A stretch of DNA of 21,358 bases from Chara braunii (lineage: Eukaryota > Streptophyta > Charophyceae > Charales > Characeae): assembly GCA_003427395.1 (NCBI GenBank), contig BFEA01000110.1, positions 749,511-770,868 on the forward strand, in the 5' to 3' direction. This document shows positions 1 through 9,000 of this stretch, in pieces; position 1 is the first letter of the stretch; every line of letters begins with the position of its first letter. Position numbers and translations under genes: made by a program. The notes under the pieces are model-generated. The model did not search any database. It was not told where the DNA came from and saw nothing but the letters and a program-made list of their open reading frames with translations.

Positions 1-118
1 TTTCCAGCCATGCACGCAGGGAGATAGAGAGTGGCTACTGTCATCAATAGGATGAGCAAAATCGGAATGAATCTTCCGCTAGAACATGGAAATATACACT
101 GCCACTTTTTATTTATTT

Positions 119-156
119 GTTTGTGTGTGTGTGCGTGCCTGCGTGTGTGTGTATGT

Positions 157-190
<34 letters not shown>

Positions 191-235
191 CCGGTCGTCG
201 TTGGGAACCCCTTTCTGTGTGTGTGTGTGTGTCAC

Positions 236-292
<57 letters not shown>

Positions 293-293
293 A
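119..293. repeat. Compound GT/GA microsatellite
   Basis: Alternating GT and GA tracts: GT-rich at about 119-152, GA at about 155-190, GT at 217-231 and 239-272, GA to 293, with a short unique stretch (about 191-215) between. Open frames across it encode only VCVCVC and RERERE runs, so they are not genes. Confidence 0.95.
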
Positions 294-635
294 TGGGGCG
301 GGTGTTAAAGTGGCACGTGGCGGGGTGGGTGGCTTTTCCTGTTCTGACAAAGTGGGATCTTTTTCCAGCCCGAACCTATTGCCGCCAGAAGCCAAAAACC
401 AAAAAAAAAAAAACAAGAAGAAGCTCCCCAGGCCAGGCCACGGGATAAAGGGAGGTACCACTAGCCCAGGCCACCTCCCGTTTTTGCCACTTATGAACGG
501 GTAGGCCGTCGAACACATAGTTCACTGTTTTTTTTGCTGTTTCGAACTGCTCACGGCCCAATCTTGCAGCAGACTGTTATTTCTGCGAATTCTGAACTGT
601 GCAGCGGTCACAGGCGCAGTTGTTTTAAAGTGAAA
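294..635. other. Unassigned intergenic stretch
   Basis: No recognised gene. It contains a short A run near 401-413. Frames crossing it are extensions of the microsatellite reading frame and show no domain. Confidence 0.5.
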
Positions 636-976
636 ACACTCCTAAGGAAATTCCTCAGGCAATAGGACTTTCCCCAGCCATTTCTTCGTATTGAGCAAGG
701 GACTTTGCAAGGTCCCTTGGGCACATGGAATCTGCGTCTCATGGAGAGGAGAGGGCACACGCCTAGAGAGACTTTACAGCCGAGCATCTGGATCGTGGCG
801 GCACCCTATTGGCCTGATGCACAACTGTTTTTCTTTTTTCCTTTTCTTTTTTCTTTTCTGACATAGCTCTTAGGGAATGTCCTTGGGCGAAGTCCCCGAG
901 GATAGGTGGAACGACGGTTTATCCATTTGAACCATTTAGAATTTTTCCTATTGCCCGAGGATTTCAAAAGGAGTGT
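636..976. mobile_element. Fold-back / MITE-like element with about 32-bp inverted ends
   Basis: The left end 636-667 and the right end 946-976 are inverted copies: both, read inward, give ACACTCCT, then GAAAT, then CCTC[A/G]GGCAATAGGA (about 27 of 32 positions, one indel). A second inner pair follows: GGGACTTTGCAAGG at about 700-713 and an inverted GGGACTTCGCCCAAGG at about 880-896. No coding capacity and no clear target-site duplication. A non-autonomous DNA transposon or fold-back element is inferred from the structure. Confidence 0.6.
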
Positions 977-992
977 CTAAGGACGCCCAAAA

Positions 993-1017
993 AAGGAGAA
1001 GGAGAAGGAGAAGGAGA
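993..1017. repeat. Short AAGGAG repeat
   Basis: About four units of AAGGAG, directly seen. The neighbouring bases to about 1180 show no recognisable gene. Confidence 0.8.
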
Positions 1018-1180
1018 CAGAGCTGCAAATAAGAGTGACACAAGATAAAAAAATTATCCAACCCTATGTTGCCGCTAACTTCAAAAAACACATTGTGACG
1101 GGGTTATGACCCTGCACCTGCTAAAAAAGACGATAGTCTGTGTGCCCGCCAGCATGCAATTTCTTTTTCTGTGTCTATCA

Positions 1181-1307
1181 GTCTTTCCTTTCCTTCTTTT
1201 CTTTTTCTTTGGGCCGCGGCGGCCGTCTTTCCTTTCCTTCTTTTCTTTTTCTTTGGGCCGCGGCCGTCTTTCCTTTCCTTCTTTTCTTTTTCTTTGGGCC
1301 GCGGCGG
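1181..1307. repeat. Minisatellite, three units of 41-44 bp
   Basis: Three consecutive units start at 1181, 1225 and 1266. Each runs GTCTTTCCTTTCC, a pyrimidine tract, then TTTGGGCCGCGGC. The units differ mainly in how many GGC triplets end them. All three forward frames stay open because of composition, which gives artefactual proteins rich in F, S and L (or K, E and R on the other strand). Confidence 0.92.
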
Positions 1308-1311
1308 AGAG

Positions 1312-1419
1312 GTCTTGGCCACACCCCAGATTGGGCAGAGCCGAGATGTCCCGGCCACACCCCAGATTGGCCATGGCCGAGATGTCTTGGTCACACCTCA
1401 GATTGGTCACGGCCGAGAT
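1312..1419. repeat. 36-bp tandem repeat, three units
   Basis: Units at 1312-1347, 1348-1383 and 1384-1419, each GTC[T/C][T/C]GG[C/T]CACAC, then CAGATTGG, then GCCGAGAT. It directly follows the 41-44 bp minisatellite. A related single module (GATGTCTCCCGGCC, then GGGGATTGG) is seen near 2562-2590, so the units belong to a wider dispersed repeat. Confidence 0.9.
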
Positions 1420-1516
1420 TTTCTGGGGCGAAGGGGTGGGGGGGGAGGGGCGGGAAAAAAAAAAAAAAAAAAAAAAAAAAGCTCGGCGTGCAACCGGAAA
1501 ATAAATAAATAAATAA

Positions 1517-2085
1517 GGGCCACCTGCCTGACTGAACTGCAGTCCCAAACCCCGTGGTGCGACTTTTCTGCAAAGAGGAGTTTCTACTGCAGCCCAGCTT
1601 TAGAGGCTCGCCACACAGGCTGTTGAATGTCAAAAATTTTTGACAGGTGTCAGAAATTTTTTGACAGTCGGGGGGTCGACAATTTCCCCCCCCTTCGCCA
1701 CACAGGCCGTCAAGGGGCAAGGTCTTTGGTCATGGCCAGGCGGACGGGTTTCACGGAAGTTGACGGAACAGTCCCTGACAATGCAAAATCGAACGCAATT
1801 TTCGAAAGGTCGGCCGGCGACTGTCCAATTTCCGTCACCTGCAGGCTGGTGGAAGCAATGTCTGGAGGGCGGCTGTGGAGAGGAGCATTCTGACACCTGT
1901 CGAAATTTTTTGAGCCGCAATTCTTCGAAAGTCTGTGTGGAGATGCAAAAATTGTCGAAAACAGGGTTTTCTACAGCGTGTGTGGCGAGCCTCTTAGGGT
2001 CAGGTGGGGATGTGTTGTATTTGATGGATGCCTGAACTGGATTTTAAATTGACATCGTGACTGAGCCTTAGTTCTCCCCCCCTCC
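1517..2085. repeat. Dispersed repeat copy A, split by a MITE
   Basis: The two flanks of the MITE (1517-1602 and 1994-2085) line up with one continuous stretch at 2766-2933. Shared blocks: CTGACTGAACTGCAGT, GTGGTGCGACTTTTCTGC, then beyond the MITE GTGACTG[A/C]GCC[T/C]TAGTT. Both copies also follow an A-rich run (1455-1480 here). The family is not recognised. Confidence 0.7.
1603..1993. mobile_element. MITE, PIF/Harbinger-like by its TTA duplication
   Basis: Inverted ends of about 25 bp: 1603-1627 begins GAGGCTCGCCACACA, and 1969-1993 is its inverted copy with two mismatches. It is flanked by TTA at 1600-1602 and TTA at 1994-1996. A second inverted pair lies inside: 1630-1655 and 1888-1913, 24 of 26 matching, around GACAGGTGTCAGAA. 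Next to it is a perfect 18-bp palindrome at 1628-1645. A second GCCACACAGGC occurs subterminally near 1700. It encodes no transposase. The 3-bp TWA duplication is characteristic of PIF/Harbinger (Tourist) elements, but the end sequence itself is not one I recognise. Confidence 0.75.
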
Positions 2086-2690
2086 AAAAAAAATGGGCCT
2101 TACTCTACTACAGTAACTCTAGACTTGACCGGAAAATTGATAGTGGGCAGAGGGTAGTCAGAGTCAGAAATAGGGATTTTCTCCAACTCCTGATCATTAC
2201 TGTGGAATGGCTCTCAGTTCTTTCAGTTCCTCTTGTCTTTTTTTTTTTTTTGGGTGGGGGGGGAAAGTTGTGGAGGACTGTTTTTCCTTTTGCTTCTACA
2301 GACTACATACCCGCAGGCTGCTGGCAACAGGTGGGGTTGAAGACTCGCTGACAAGTCTGATGGAAGCATTGTCTATGTTTTGGAAAAATCTTATGGGCTT
2401 GGTTGTTGTTAAGCACGCCAGTTTCCTCTGGATAATGATTCATCAGGCTGTCCCTGTGGCGGGCTGGTGCGCTAAGCGAACAACCAAATCGAGATCGGAA
2501 TGTGCTATATACCCAGGAGCTCGAATGGAGGGTCTGCAACGAGCAATTTGTGTTGCACTGCGATGTCTCCCGGCCATTTTGGGGATTGGTGGCGACAAAC
2601 GAATGTCCCCGTCCCTCGTAACAATTCAAGATGGACGGGCCATTTTCTACTGCTTGGAACGGCAGCGAGACATGATGCCTCAGCCACGCC
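2086..2690. other. Unassigned stretch with T tract
   Basis: No recognised gene. It holds a T run followed by a G run at about 2239-2268. A plus-strand open frame at 2207-2794 (195 codons) has no family signature and runs into a lysine-rich poly(A) tail, so it is unlikely to be a gene. Part of 2500-2690 appears to be the upstream portion of repeat copy B. Confidence 0.5.
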
Positions 2691-2765
2691 CGAGATTAGA
2701 AGGGGAGAGGGGGGGCACTGGGACCAAAAAAAAAACAAAGCAAAACAAAGCAAAACCAAAAAAAA

Positions 2766-2933
2766 AGGCCACGTGCCTGACTGAACTGCAGTAAAAAACT
2801 CTGTGGTGCGACTTTTCTGCAAAGCGGAGTTTCTTTCGACTGCATTGGAAACTTGGGACGCGACTGGACTGCGAAACGGAAGTCTGAAATGCATTTAGAA
2901 ACTGCTTTTGTGACTGCGCCCTAGTTACCCCAT
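2766..2933. repeat. Dispersed repeat copy B, uninterrupted
   Basis: Second copy of the repeat at 1517-2085, preceded by an A-rich run (2726-2765) and lacking the MITE. At the matching position it reads AACTTGGGACG where copy A has CTTTA-MITE-TTAGGG, so it serves as a pre-insertion reference. Confidence 0.7.
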
Positions 2934-3046
2934 CCTTTTTTTTTTGTAACCCCCCTCAGGAGACCCCCCTCCACCCTTCCTCTGATCAATTACCCCAGCT
3001 GCTTTTTTTTTGTTTTTTTTCTCTACAGTAGACAGTAGTGGAGCAA

Positions 3047-3397
3047 GACCCATCATTCCAATGTTCAGGGAGGCTGTCCAAAGCGATGTACACAGTTTTT
3101 CGAACATTTTCATACGTGTGGCGAGAGGACTCAGAGGAGGAACAACGCCCATGGAAAGTGCGTTGTGCCGTGTCCATTAAAAAACAGCAGATCCATAAAT
3201 TCATGACTGCCATATTTCAGAGAAGAGTCAGAAGACCCATCATTCCAATGTTCAAAGAGGGTGTCCAGACGGCTGTACACAGTTTTTCAAACATTTTGAA
3301 ACATGTGACGAGGGGAGGAGCTAGGGCCATGGAAAGTGCGTCGTGCAGTGCCCATGTAACAGCTTATCCATAAATTCAAGACTGCAAAATTTGAGAG
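3047..3397. repeat. Tandem duplication, about 187-bp unit, two copies
   Basis: GACCCATCATTCCAATGTTC occurs at 3047 and again at 3234. The order of later blocks is kept in both units: GTACACAGTTTTTC, AACATTTT, CATGGAAAGTGCGT, ATCCATAAATTCA. Differences are scattered, so the duplication is not recent. There is no third copy. Satellite-like or part of a retroelement; not recognised. Confidence 0.85.
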
Positions 3398-4160
3398 GAT
3401 ACATGAAATGAAATCGGAAAGGAAATTTAAACCATGTTGCACAGCTTTGACAACTCTCCCGGATGCATTTCGCCAAAAACACGGCAATAATTCGGTTGGG
3501 AATTCATGAAAAATGTCTGAGCACCCTGGCAGTTTAAAGGATGTAGATTCGCTGAATCATCATCATCTTGGACAAGCGAACCACTTTTGCTTTTTTTGTT
3601 GCTCACGTTTAAAATTCCCGCCAGTTGGCATGACACCAGAAGCGTTTTATGTCCGTACGTTTCCAGCCGGGCACTCCACCAGTCATCATCAGCATGTACG
3701 ACATCACCCGAAATGAGAAGGCAGAACCTTCAGCACCTCCTCTCTTCCTCTCGTTGGTGGCGTCACTTGAGCCGCTAAAAGACAATCATTGCCCACATGA
3801 GCTACAAATGGAAGGGGGAAGAAAAAAGAGAGAAAAAGAAGAGAAACTGCAATCTTTTGCCAAGCAATGTTCCTCTCTAAATTTCACCTTTCACTACCTA
3901 CCCACCACTGCCTATAGAAGGGACCCCTGCAAGCAGAGCTACCTCTCACAATCAAAGGGATGCATGTTGTCCCCCGACACCCCATGGTAATCAGGCGGTG
4001 GTCAAGGAGTGGGGCAGGGCCGTCTGTCGGGGCGGCCAGCTAATGCAAGGACTGAGCCCTTTACCATTAGCTGCGCCTCTCATCTACTTTCCCCACCCCC
4101 ATTGAGTAACACCAGTGTCTATGGCCAGCACTCACAGACCATACACAACCCCACACTGTG

Positions 4161-4161
<1 letters not shown>
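3398..4161. other. Unassigned stretch
   Basis: No gene supported. A 113-codon plus-strand frame at 3649-3990 has an ordinary amino-acid mix in its first half and a lysine/glutamate-rich segment after it, but no motif, homologous copy or splice structure that I can defend. Bases 4000-4130 are unique, mixed-composition sequence. Confidence 0.45.

Positions 4162-4242
<81 letters not shown>
4162..4242. repeat. (CA)n microsatellite, about 40 units
   Basis: An uninterrupted CA run, which is GT on the minus strand. It lies about 90 bp downstream (minus strand) of the tRNA-like head at 4330-4410 and may be or have replaced the SINE tail. Confidence 0.97.
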
Positions 4243-4244
<2 letters not shown>

Positions 4245-4329
4245 TGACGCACACACACGCCCGTGGTCCGAACAGTGTCGAACACCGACCAGGGGAAGCA
4301 AGCCAACTATCTCATTTGATTGGCACAAA

Positions 4330-4410
4330 GCATGCCCAGGCAGTCAATCGGGATTCAACCCACGACCTCCTGAATGCCACTTGTGTGCCTAACTATCTGA
4401 GCTAGGTTGC
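4330..4410 (-). mobile_element. tRNA-derived SINE head
   Basis: Read on the minus strand, 4410 to about 4340 resembles a tRNA. It begins GCAACC, has an A-box-like TAGCTCAGATAGTTAGG, and about 32 nt later a B-box-like GTGGGTTGAATCCC, one base short of the usual GGGTTCGAATCCC. The 3' acceptor half does not pair with the 5' end, so it is not a functional tRNA. Downstream on the same strand comes about 80 bp of body, then a GT microsatellite. A tRNA-headed SINE transcribed by RNA polymerase III is the best reading. No target duplication was found. Confidence 0.6.
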
Positions 4411-5376
4411 TTGCTCTTCTTGCACCTGCGACATGTGTTGTCTTTTTTGGGAAAAGGCTGAGTATTGAATTATAACAGGAATGGAAAAGCTGAAGTGGGG
4501 GTCCTCACCATTCTATCAGCCCTAGTATCGGGTAATACTTGGCCATTGCCCAGCTTCAGGCTGGTGCTAGAAACCATTTTGTTCCTGCTGGCGGTACTCT
4601 GTGGCAGTGTGGGATGCAGCGTGGCAGGTGAGTGAGAGTAGGAGGAAGAAAAAAAAGAAAACAAGAGAGAGAGGGATTCAGATTCCGCAGTGATGAGACT
4701 GACTGAAAACTGGCCACTGGCAGTGGCTGGGCACCTGTGGGCCCTTCGGACGTTGTTGTCACTGAAGGAAATGAGCTTACACAGTGTTAAGAGAAGCTAG
4801 TCAAAAGGGGACTGGAGGTCCTCCTTTGTAGCCCAATGTGGGTCGGGCTACTGGTGAGGACCACTCTACACCTTTGAGCAAAAATGTGGTGAAATGTTTG
4901 GCCAATGGAAAACCGCCTTATGGGTGCCCTTGCCTCAAATAGCTTCGCGGAAAATCCTGCCCGCCTATGCACCCTACTATCCCTCCACGTCAGTGGTGAG
5001 AAAAGATGTCACACACAACGGATGTCCCCAACCCCAGAACAAAACCTCCGCTAGTGGGACTTGGGCCCGGTTCCCGCACCAACAATCTAACGGTGCTTGG
5101 GATACTTTAGAAACATTTTAGAAACATTTTATTTCTTTTTTATTGTTCTTTGCTTATTCAAGTTGGTGGAACTGTGGCTGTGACACACTTTTAGTTTGCA
5201 ATAGGCAAGAAACGACAAAGTGGCACCGGCGTCATGGTGTGAGTTTTGAAATGTGCAAGTTTAGTGGGGGTCTAAACTGCACCAGTCATTACCCAAAGTG
5301 GCGCTACGGTCGCCTTTTTTGCTCCATTTCAGGAACTGCAAAAGCTGCCTATTCTGACGGTTGGTGTGACTCCAAT

Positions 5377-5377
<1 letters not shown>
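4411..5377. other. Unassigned intergenic stretch
   Basis: No recognised gene and no long frame. The only item of note is TAGTGGGACTTGGGCCCGG near 5053, which recurs near 19919 and 21340 and is listed separately. Confidence 0.5.
5051..5070. repeat. Recurring TAGTGGGACTTGGGCCC motif
   Basis: This motif resembles 19917-19936, its inverted partner at 19836-19851, and 21339-21358 (TAGTGGGACCTCGGCCCTG). Two of these sites sit at the edge of inverted-repeat structures, so this one may mark the end of a related element. Confidence 0.4.
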
Positions 5378-5413
<36 letters not shown>

Positions 5414-5414
<1 letters not shown>

Positions 5415-5490
5415 GGACAAGAGCTCCAATCTATTCGTGGGGAGCATCCCGTGCTGAGAACTGGGCTCAGCGTCCCTTTGAAGTACAACT
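5414..5490 (-). other. Shared LINE-type 3' module (copy in E3)
   Basis: On the minus strand: GGGACGCTGAGCCCAG, TTCTCAGCA, GGATGCTCCCCAC, AATAGATTGGAG, then the poly(A). The E1 copy reads GGGACACTGGACCCGA, TTTCCAGCA, TGATGCTCCCCAC, AATAGATGGAG. Conserved sequence next to the tail is what the LINE reverse transcriptase recognises in stringent-type LINEs, so a role in template recognition is inferred. Confidence 0.6.
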
Positions 5491-5742
5491 AAGAAATATG
5501 TAACACATTTGAAGTTCCGGGGTCCTTACCCGGCTTCGGCTAGGAAAACAATCAGTCGATTACCAAACCTGCAAAAACCTATGAGAAACAACTTTTTTTT
5601 TGAAAAACAACTGCAGTTCTCAGAAAAAAAACTGCCTATGATCTACCCAATCACAATCCGAGCCTGGAAACAGAAGATCCTAACTAAAACCTCCTACTGT
5701 TTACATCTCCCCTTCAACAAACGAAAAAACATTAAGTCCAAG

Positions 5743-6717
5743 CGTTTAGTCCTCGTACCAGAACTCAGCTGATCTCATACCTCCCTATGCTAGGGTTACA
5801 GAGCAACACAAACTTCCCCAGTACCGACCAGCCTGGTTCAGACAGCAAAGAGTGCCTTTCTCTCTCGACACTCTCGATTAGCCACACGCCCCTGAGTTAC
5901 AGGGAAACCCCCCGGTATCAGCTACGTCGGACAAACTGGTTATGCCTTCCTCCCTCGACATAACTCCACAGACGTCTTGCTCCCCCAGGTTACAGAGCAA
6001 AAGCTCTAGCACCGGTCTGTGTCGTCCCAACTTTGTCCTTCTAACCTACTTACTTAGACAGACGTCCCTTCCCATGTTGAACCTCCCTTGCTTCCTCCCA
6101 TCTTCCAGTTCTCACCTTCTCCTTTCCCCCTTGACATTCTATCCACAATCTCCCTTATCATAGGCAGATCTCTGCATAGTCACTCTGTGAGATACCGAGA
6201 CCATTACCGACTTCGGCTAAGAAACTCCTTAGACAACAACCGGAAACAACCCTATCAGGATCCTTTTTTTCAGAATTCTAAATCATTCTTAAGCCCCCCC
6301 TAAACTAAGAACATCAGCGTAAAAAACAGGAAGACAGGAAAACGAAATCCCCCACGATCCCACTCCTTCCCCGCACAGCAGAGGAAAGACTACTGCCCAG
6401 GCATTCAGTCCTCGTACCAGAACTCGCTAGATCTCATACCCCCCTTGATAGGGTGACAGGACAACACCAACTGCCCCAATACCGACCAAACTAGTTCTGA
6501 CGGACAGGAAGTGTCTTCCTCCCTCGATAACTTCCTTAGTTGCAGAGCCCCCAAAGTTACAGGGTCACTGCCCTGACATCAGCTACGTGGAACAAGATGG
6601 TTATGCCTTCCACCCTCGGCACAACTCCAATAGTGTCAAGCTCCCCTCGTTACAGAATAACTGCTCCAGCACTGATCATTGTCACCCCACCCCACCCTTC
6701 TAATAGACCTACCAACT
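5743..6717 (-). repeat. Nested tandem duplication, about 660-bp period
   Basis: 5743-6056 and 6401-6717 are direct copies. Shared blocks include AGTCCTCGTACCAGAACTC, GATCTCATACC, ATCAGCTACGT and GGTTATGCCTTCC. An upstream block, TTACC[C]G[G/A]CTTCGGCTA[A/G]GAAA (5526 and 6204), has a similar offset. Within each copy there is a shorter rhythm of about 105 bp in which CTGTAAC..GGGG, TCGAGGGAGGAAGGCA and GG[T/C][A/C][G/A]GTA..GGGG recur on the minus strand. The strand call rests on the poly(A) at 5378-5413. Confidence 0.7.
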
Positions 6718-7010
6718 TGAATACTCATCCGTCCTCTGCCCAAGTATCACCCTGCTAAAACCAACCTTCCCCTTCCTGCTTACCGAATAACTCTTTAAGA
6801 GTTTTAAGAAATTTTCGAAAACTCAGTAACATCAGATCCCAACCTGAAAAAAATTAGAGAAACTTCACCTACATCCAAAAAGAGGACAGGAGGGGAAAAA
6901 TAACCTCTTTGCAGATGCAAGTTCTAGCATTCATCCGGGACTCCACAACACCTAAGAAACTCACTGGGTGACCAACGAAGTTACTTCCTTCCCTCAAAAA
7001 GCAACCCCCC

Positions 7011-7464
7011 CTGTTCCTACACTGCCCCCACCGGGAGGCGCCCCCTCTCCTCTCGGGCCCAATTCGGAACAGCCTGTAAACGGACACTTCAACCCCCTAA
7101 AAGGCATACAATTCCCCCTTGAGCATACCTCACAGCTTGAAGTTCCCCCTATCCTTCTGCCCCATCCCCTCCAGGCAAGGCAGCCCTCTCATCCTCACAC
7201 CTTGCTGTAAGCAGTTTCAACCCCTTGTCTTCTCTCCCCAACCGCCAGTGTTGATTCGACCCTAAATCAGCCTGGCCCAGAAAAAGATAATCCCTTAGTA
7301 CCGCCTCCCCTCCTCCAAGGGTAACCCCTCCCACCTTGTGAAACCCTCACGGGGAGGGGCTCCAACCCTAAAGGAGAACCCCACGTATTCACAAAGCAAG
7401 CCACAAATATACCGCACAAAGACCCAAACACGCTTTGATATACAAGTAACGAAAAAAAAAAAAA
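7011..7464. other. C-rich stretch ending in an A run
   Basis: Strongly C-rich on the plus strand to about 7380, then mixed, with a 12-13 base A run at about 7452-7464. A proline-rich plus-strand frame (6968-7210) follows from composition and has no domain. It could be the 5' part of E3 or a separate tailed insertion. Confidence 0.4.
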
Positions 7465-8400
7465 TCAAAATCAGAATTTACGACGACAGTAATCAAGACT
7501 AGGAAGTTGAGTTTTGCAGACGTAGATTATTTCAAATAGAAAATTACTTCGGAAGCATACTTTTAGAAATTGAAAATTAGAAACAAAATTAAAAAGTCTA
7601 TCTGAGACATCTTGTGAAAATTAAAATTCAAAAACAAGATTAGGAAATTTATCTAAGATGTCCAATATTGGACTCATGAATATATAAAATTAAGAAAGTA
7701 ATCATCATCGTAGTTAAGATCATTGTTAAGGGAAGCAACTATGTACTAAAGAACATACTCATGAAGACGAATTACACAAAAAAATCACTGCGATCAATCC
7801 GGAATACATTAGTCAGAGAGAATCTAATTCATACAAGAAATACTATTCACATGAATCCTACAATCAAAAATCATAAATCGAGATGATTGGATAGTCAAAC
7901 TCAAAATTATTTGTAACATGTGATTAGGAAATGAACACACAAGTAGAGTAAACCGTCATGAAGATCAACAGTAACCAGCAAATCACGCTAAAGAAGCACC
8001 GAAGAACAGACACCTCCATGAATCTTCTCCTCCACTCCCCCTCCACTTGCATGTGACGCCACTCCTACCTCACGAGAACCATCACTCTCACACCTCTTGG
8101 CGTCCTCGCACTTCAACTGGGGAGCACGAGGCATCTAACATGGAACATCGAAACACCTCATCGGAGTCATATGCCAATCTTGTGGAACAACAACCCCTCC
8201 CCAATCTCAACCCTGTTAAGCTGTGACATAGGCATATCGCGACACCAAGCAAATCCTCAACACCTATCAACCGATACAAAAAGATTCATGTAGTAATACC
8301 ACCCTAAGAACACTTACATGTCCAACACACACTCCTCTGATCCATTGCACTCACCTCTCGTTCGACACGTGGCATCCCGTGATTCATAGCTCAATTAGGA
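7465..8400. other. AT-rich then mixed unique sequence
   Basis: AT-rich to about 7960. It includes two direct 50-bp units (7572-7621, 7622-7661) sharing AAAATT, AAACAA, then TCTA[A/T]CT.AGA.[A/G]T. From 8000 on the composition is more even. No gene or known element recognised. Confidence 0.5.
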
Positions 8401-8580
8401 ATTTAGCGAATAATGATGTTGGCAGACCACACCCTTCGCAGCCGTTCACAGCAGCCTCTTCATAGCGACCACAATCTCTACACACGATGCATCACCCTCA
8501 TCACCATGATCCTTCCCCTCGTCATTTATGCACCCAAAGCCACTCAACCACCACCCCGGATCCTCTCCCCCGACATCATC

Positions 8581-8676
8581 GCGCCGCTCCGCCGCTTGTT
8601 ATCGCCCGGTGCTGCTCAGTCCTACTTCACGCCGCTCCACTGCTTGTTACCGCCCGGTGCCGCTCGGTCTAACCGC
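8581..8676. repeat. 48-bp direct repeat, two units
   Basis: CGCCGCTCC, then CTGCTTGTTA, CGCCCGGTGC and GCTC occur at 8581 and 8629 with a 48-base offset and few differences. Because 48 is a multiple of three the frame is kept, but no protein family is recognised. Confidence 0.8.
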
Positions 8677-8777
8677 GCGGGTGGGGCGCAAGGGCAGGCC
8701 CCAGATGCGCATGACCGGAGTTGTGCGAACTTTGACTTCAGTTCTGCAGAGGGTTTCGACGCATGTTGCTTGACCCA

Positions 8778-9000
8778 CCATAGCCTTTGCTATGGTGTTG
8801 GTCTATCCAACTGCTTGAATGGGCGGATGGCCAACCCAGCAGTCATATCGAACGGATCTATAACTCGAACTATATAATGAGAGTGTGAATACAATGAAGC
8901 AGAGAGAAAGCTTAGTGCGTGACGAACGGTGCATCTGGCAGCAGCGCCTCCGGAGGCAGTCGGAGAGCAACTGGCGGCGGTGGGACTGTTATAGGAAGCA
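8778..9000 (+). other. Possible remnant of a plant LTR (Copia-type)
   Basis: A TATA-like TATATAATGAG at 8871 is followed by GAATACAATGAAGCAGAGAG, a transcript-start and U5 style common in plant Copia LTRs. Upstream is a stem ACCATAG-CTATGGT at 8779-8797, then TGTTGG. There is no second LTR, primer binding site or pol frame in the window, so a degraded solo LTR is only a suggestion. Confidence 0.3.

Larger units (their letters stand above)
5378..7010 (-). mobile_element. E3: poly(A)-tailed non-LTR-type element, no RT
   Basis: On the minus strand this reads from a segment related to repeat R (about 6990, with the peptide LREGSNF), through a nested tandem duplication (6717-5743), to a 3' module (5490-5414) and a 36-base poly(A) tail (5413-5378). 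The module matches the 3' ends of E1 (12913-12966) and E2 (about 13776-13806). No reverse transcriptase frame was found. It is probably a non-autonomous relative of LINE1 mobilised through a shared 3' end; the upstream boundary is unknown. Confidence 0.5.

Noticed and set aside
31-504. Open frame of 157 codons across the microsatellite
   Set aside because: Most of it is VCVC and RERE from GT and GA repeats; no domain outside the repeat.
1183-1419. CRISPR array
   Set aside because: The repeats are directly tandem without unique spacers, and the context is a eukaryotic genome.
1081-1548. Lysine/glutamate-rich open frames on both strands
   Set aside because: They are products of the pyrimidine minisatellite and A tract; several frames are open at once, which is a composition effect.
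2207-2794. 195-codon plus-strand frame as a gene
   Set aside because: No family motif, overlaps a dispersed repeat and ends inside an A-rich tail.
3649-3990. 113-codon frame as a host gene exon
   Set aside because: Ordinary composition but no recognised domain, no splice evidence and no support beyond length.
4009-4392. Histidine/threonine-rich open frame
   Set aside because: Translation of the CA repeat.
4330-4410. Functional tRNA gene on the minus strand
   Set aside because: Acceptor arms do not pair and the T loop is one base short; a SINE head fits better.
6968-7210. Proline-rich frame as LINE ORF1
   Set aside because: Composition of C-rich DNA explains it; the tail and module of the surrounding element put it on the wrong strand.
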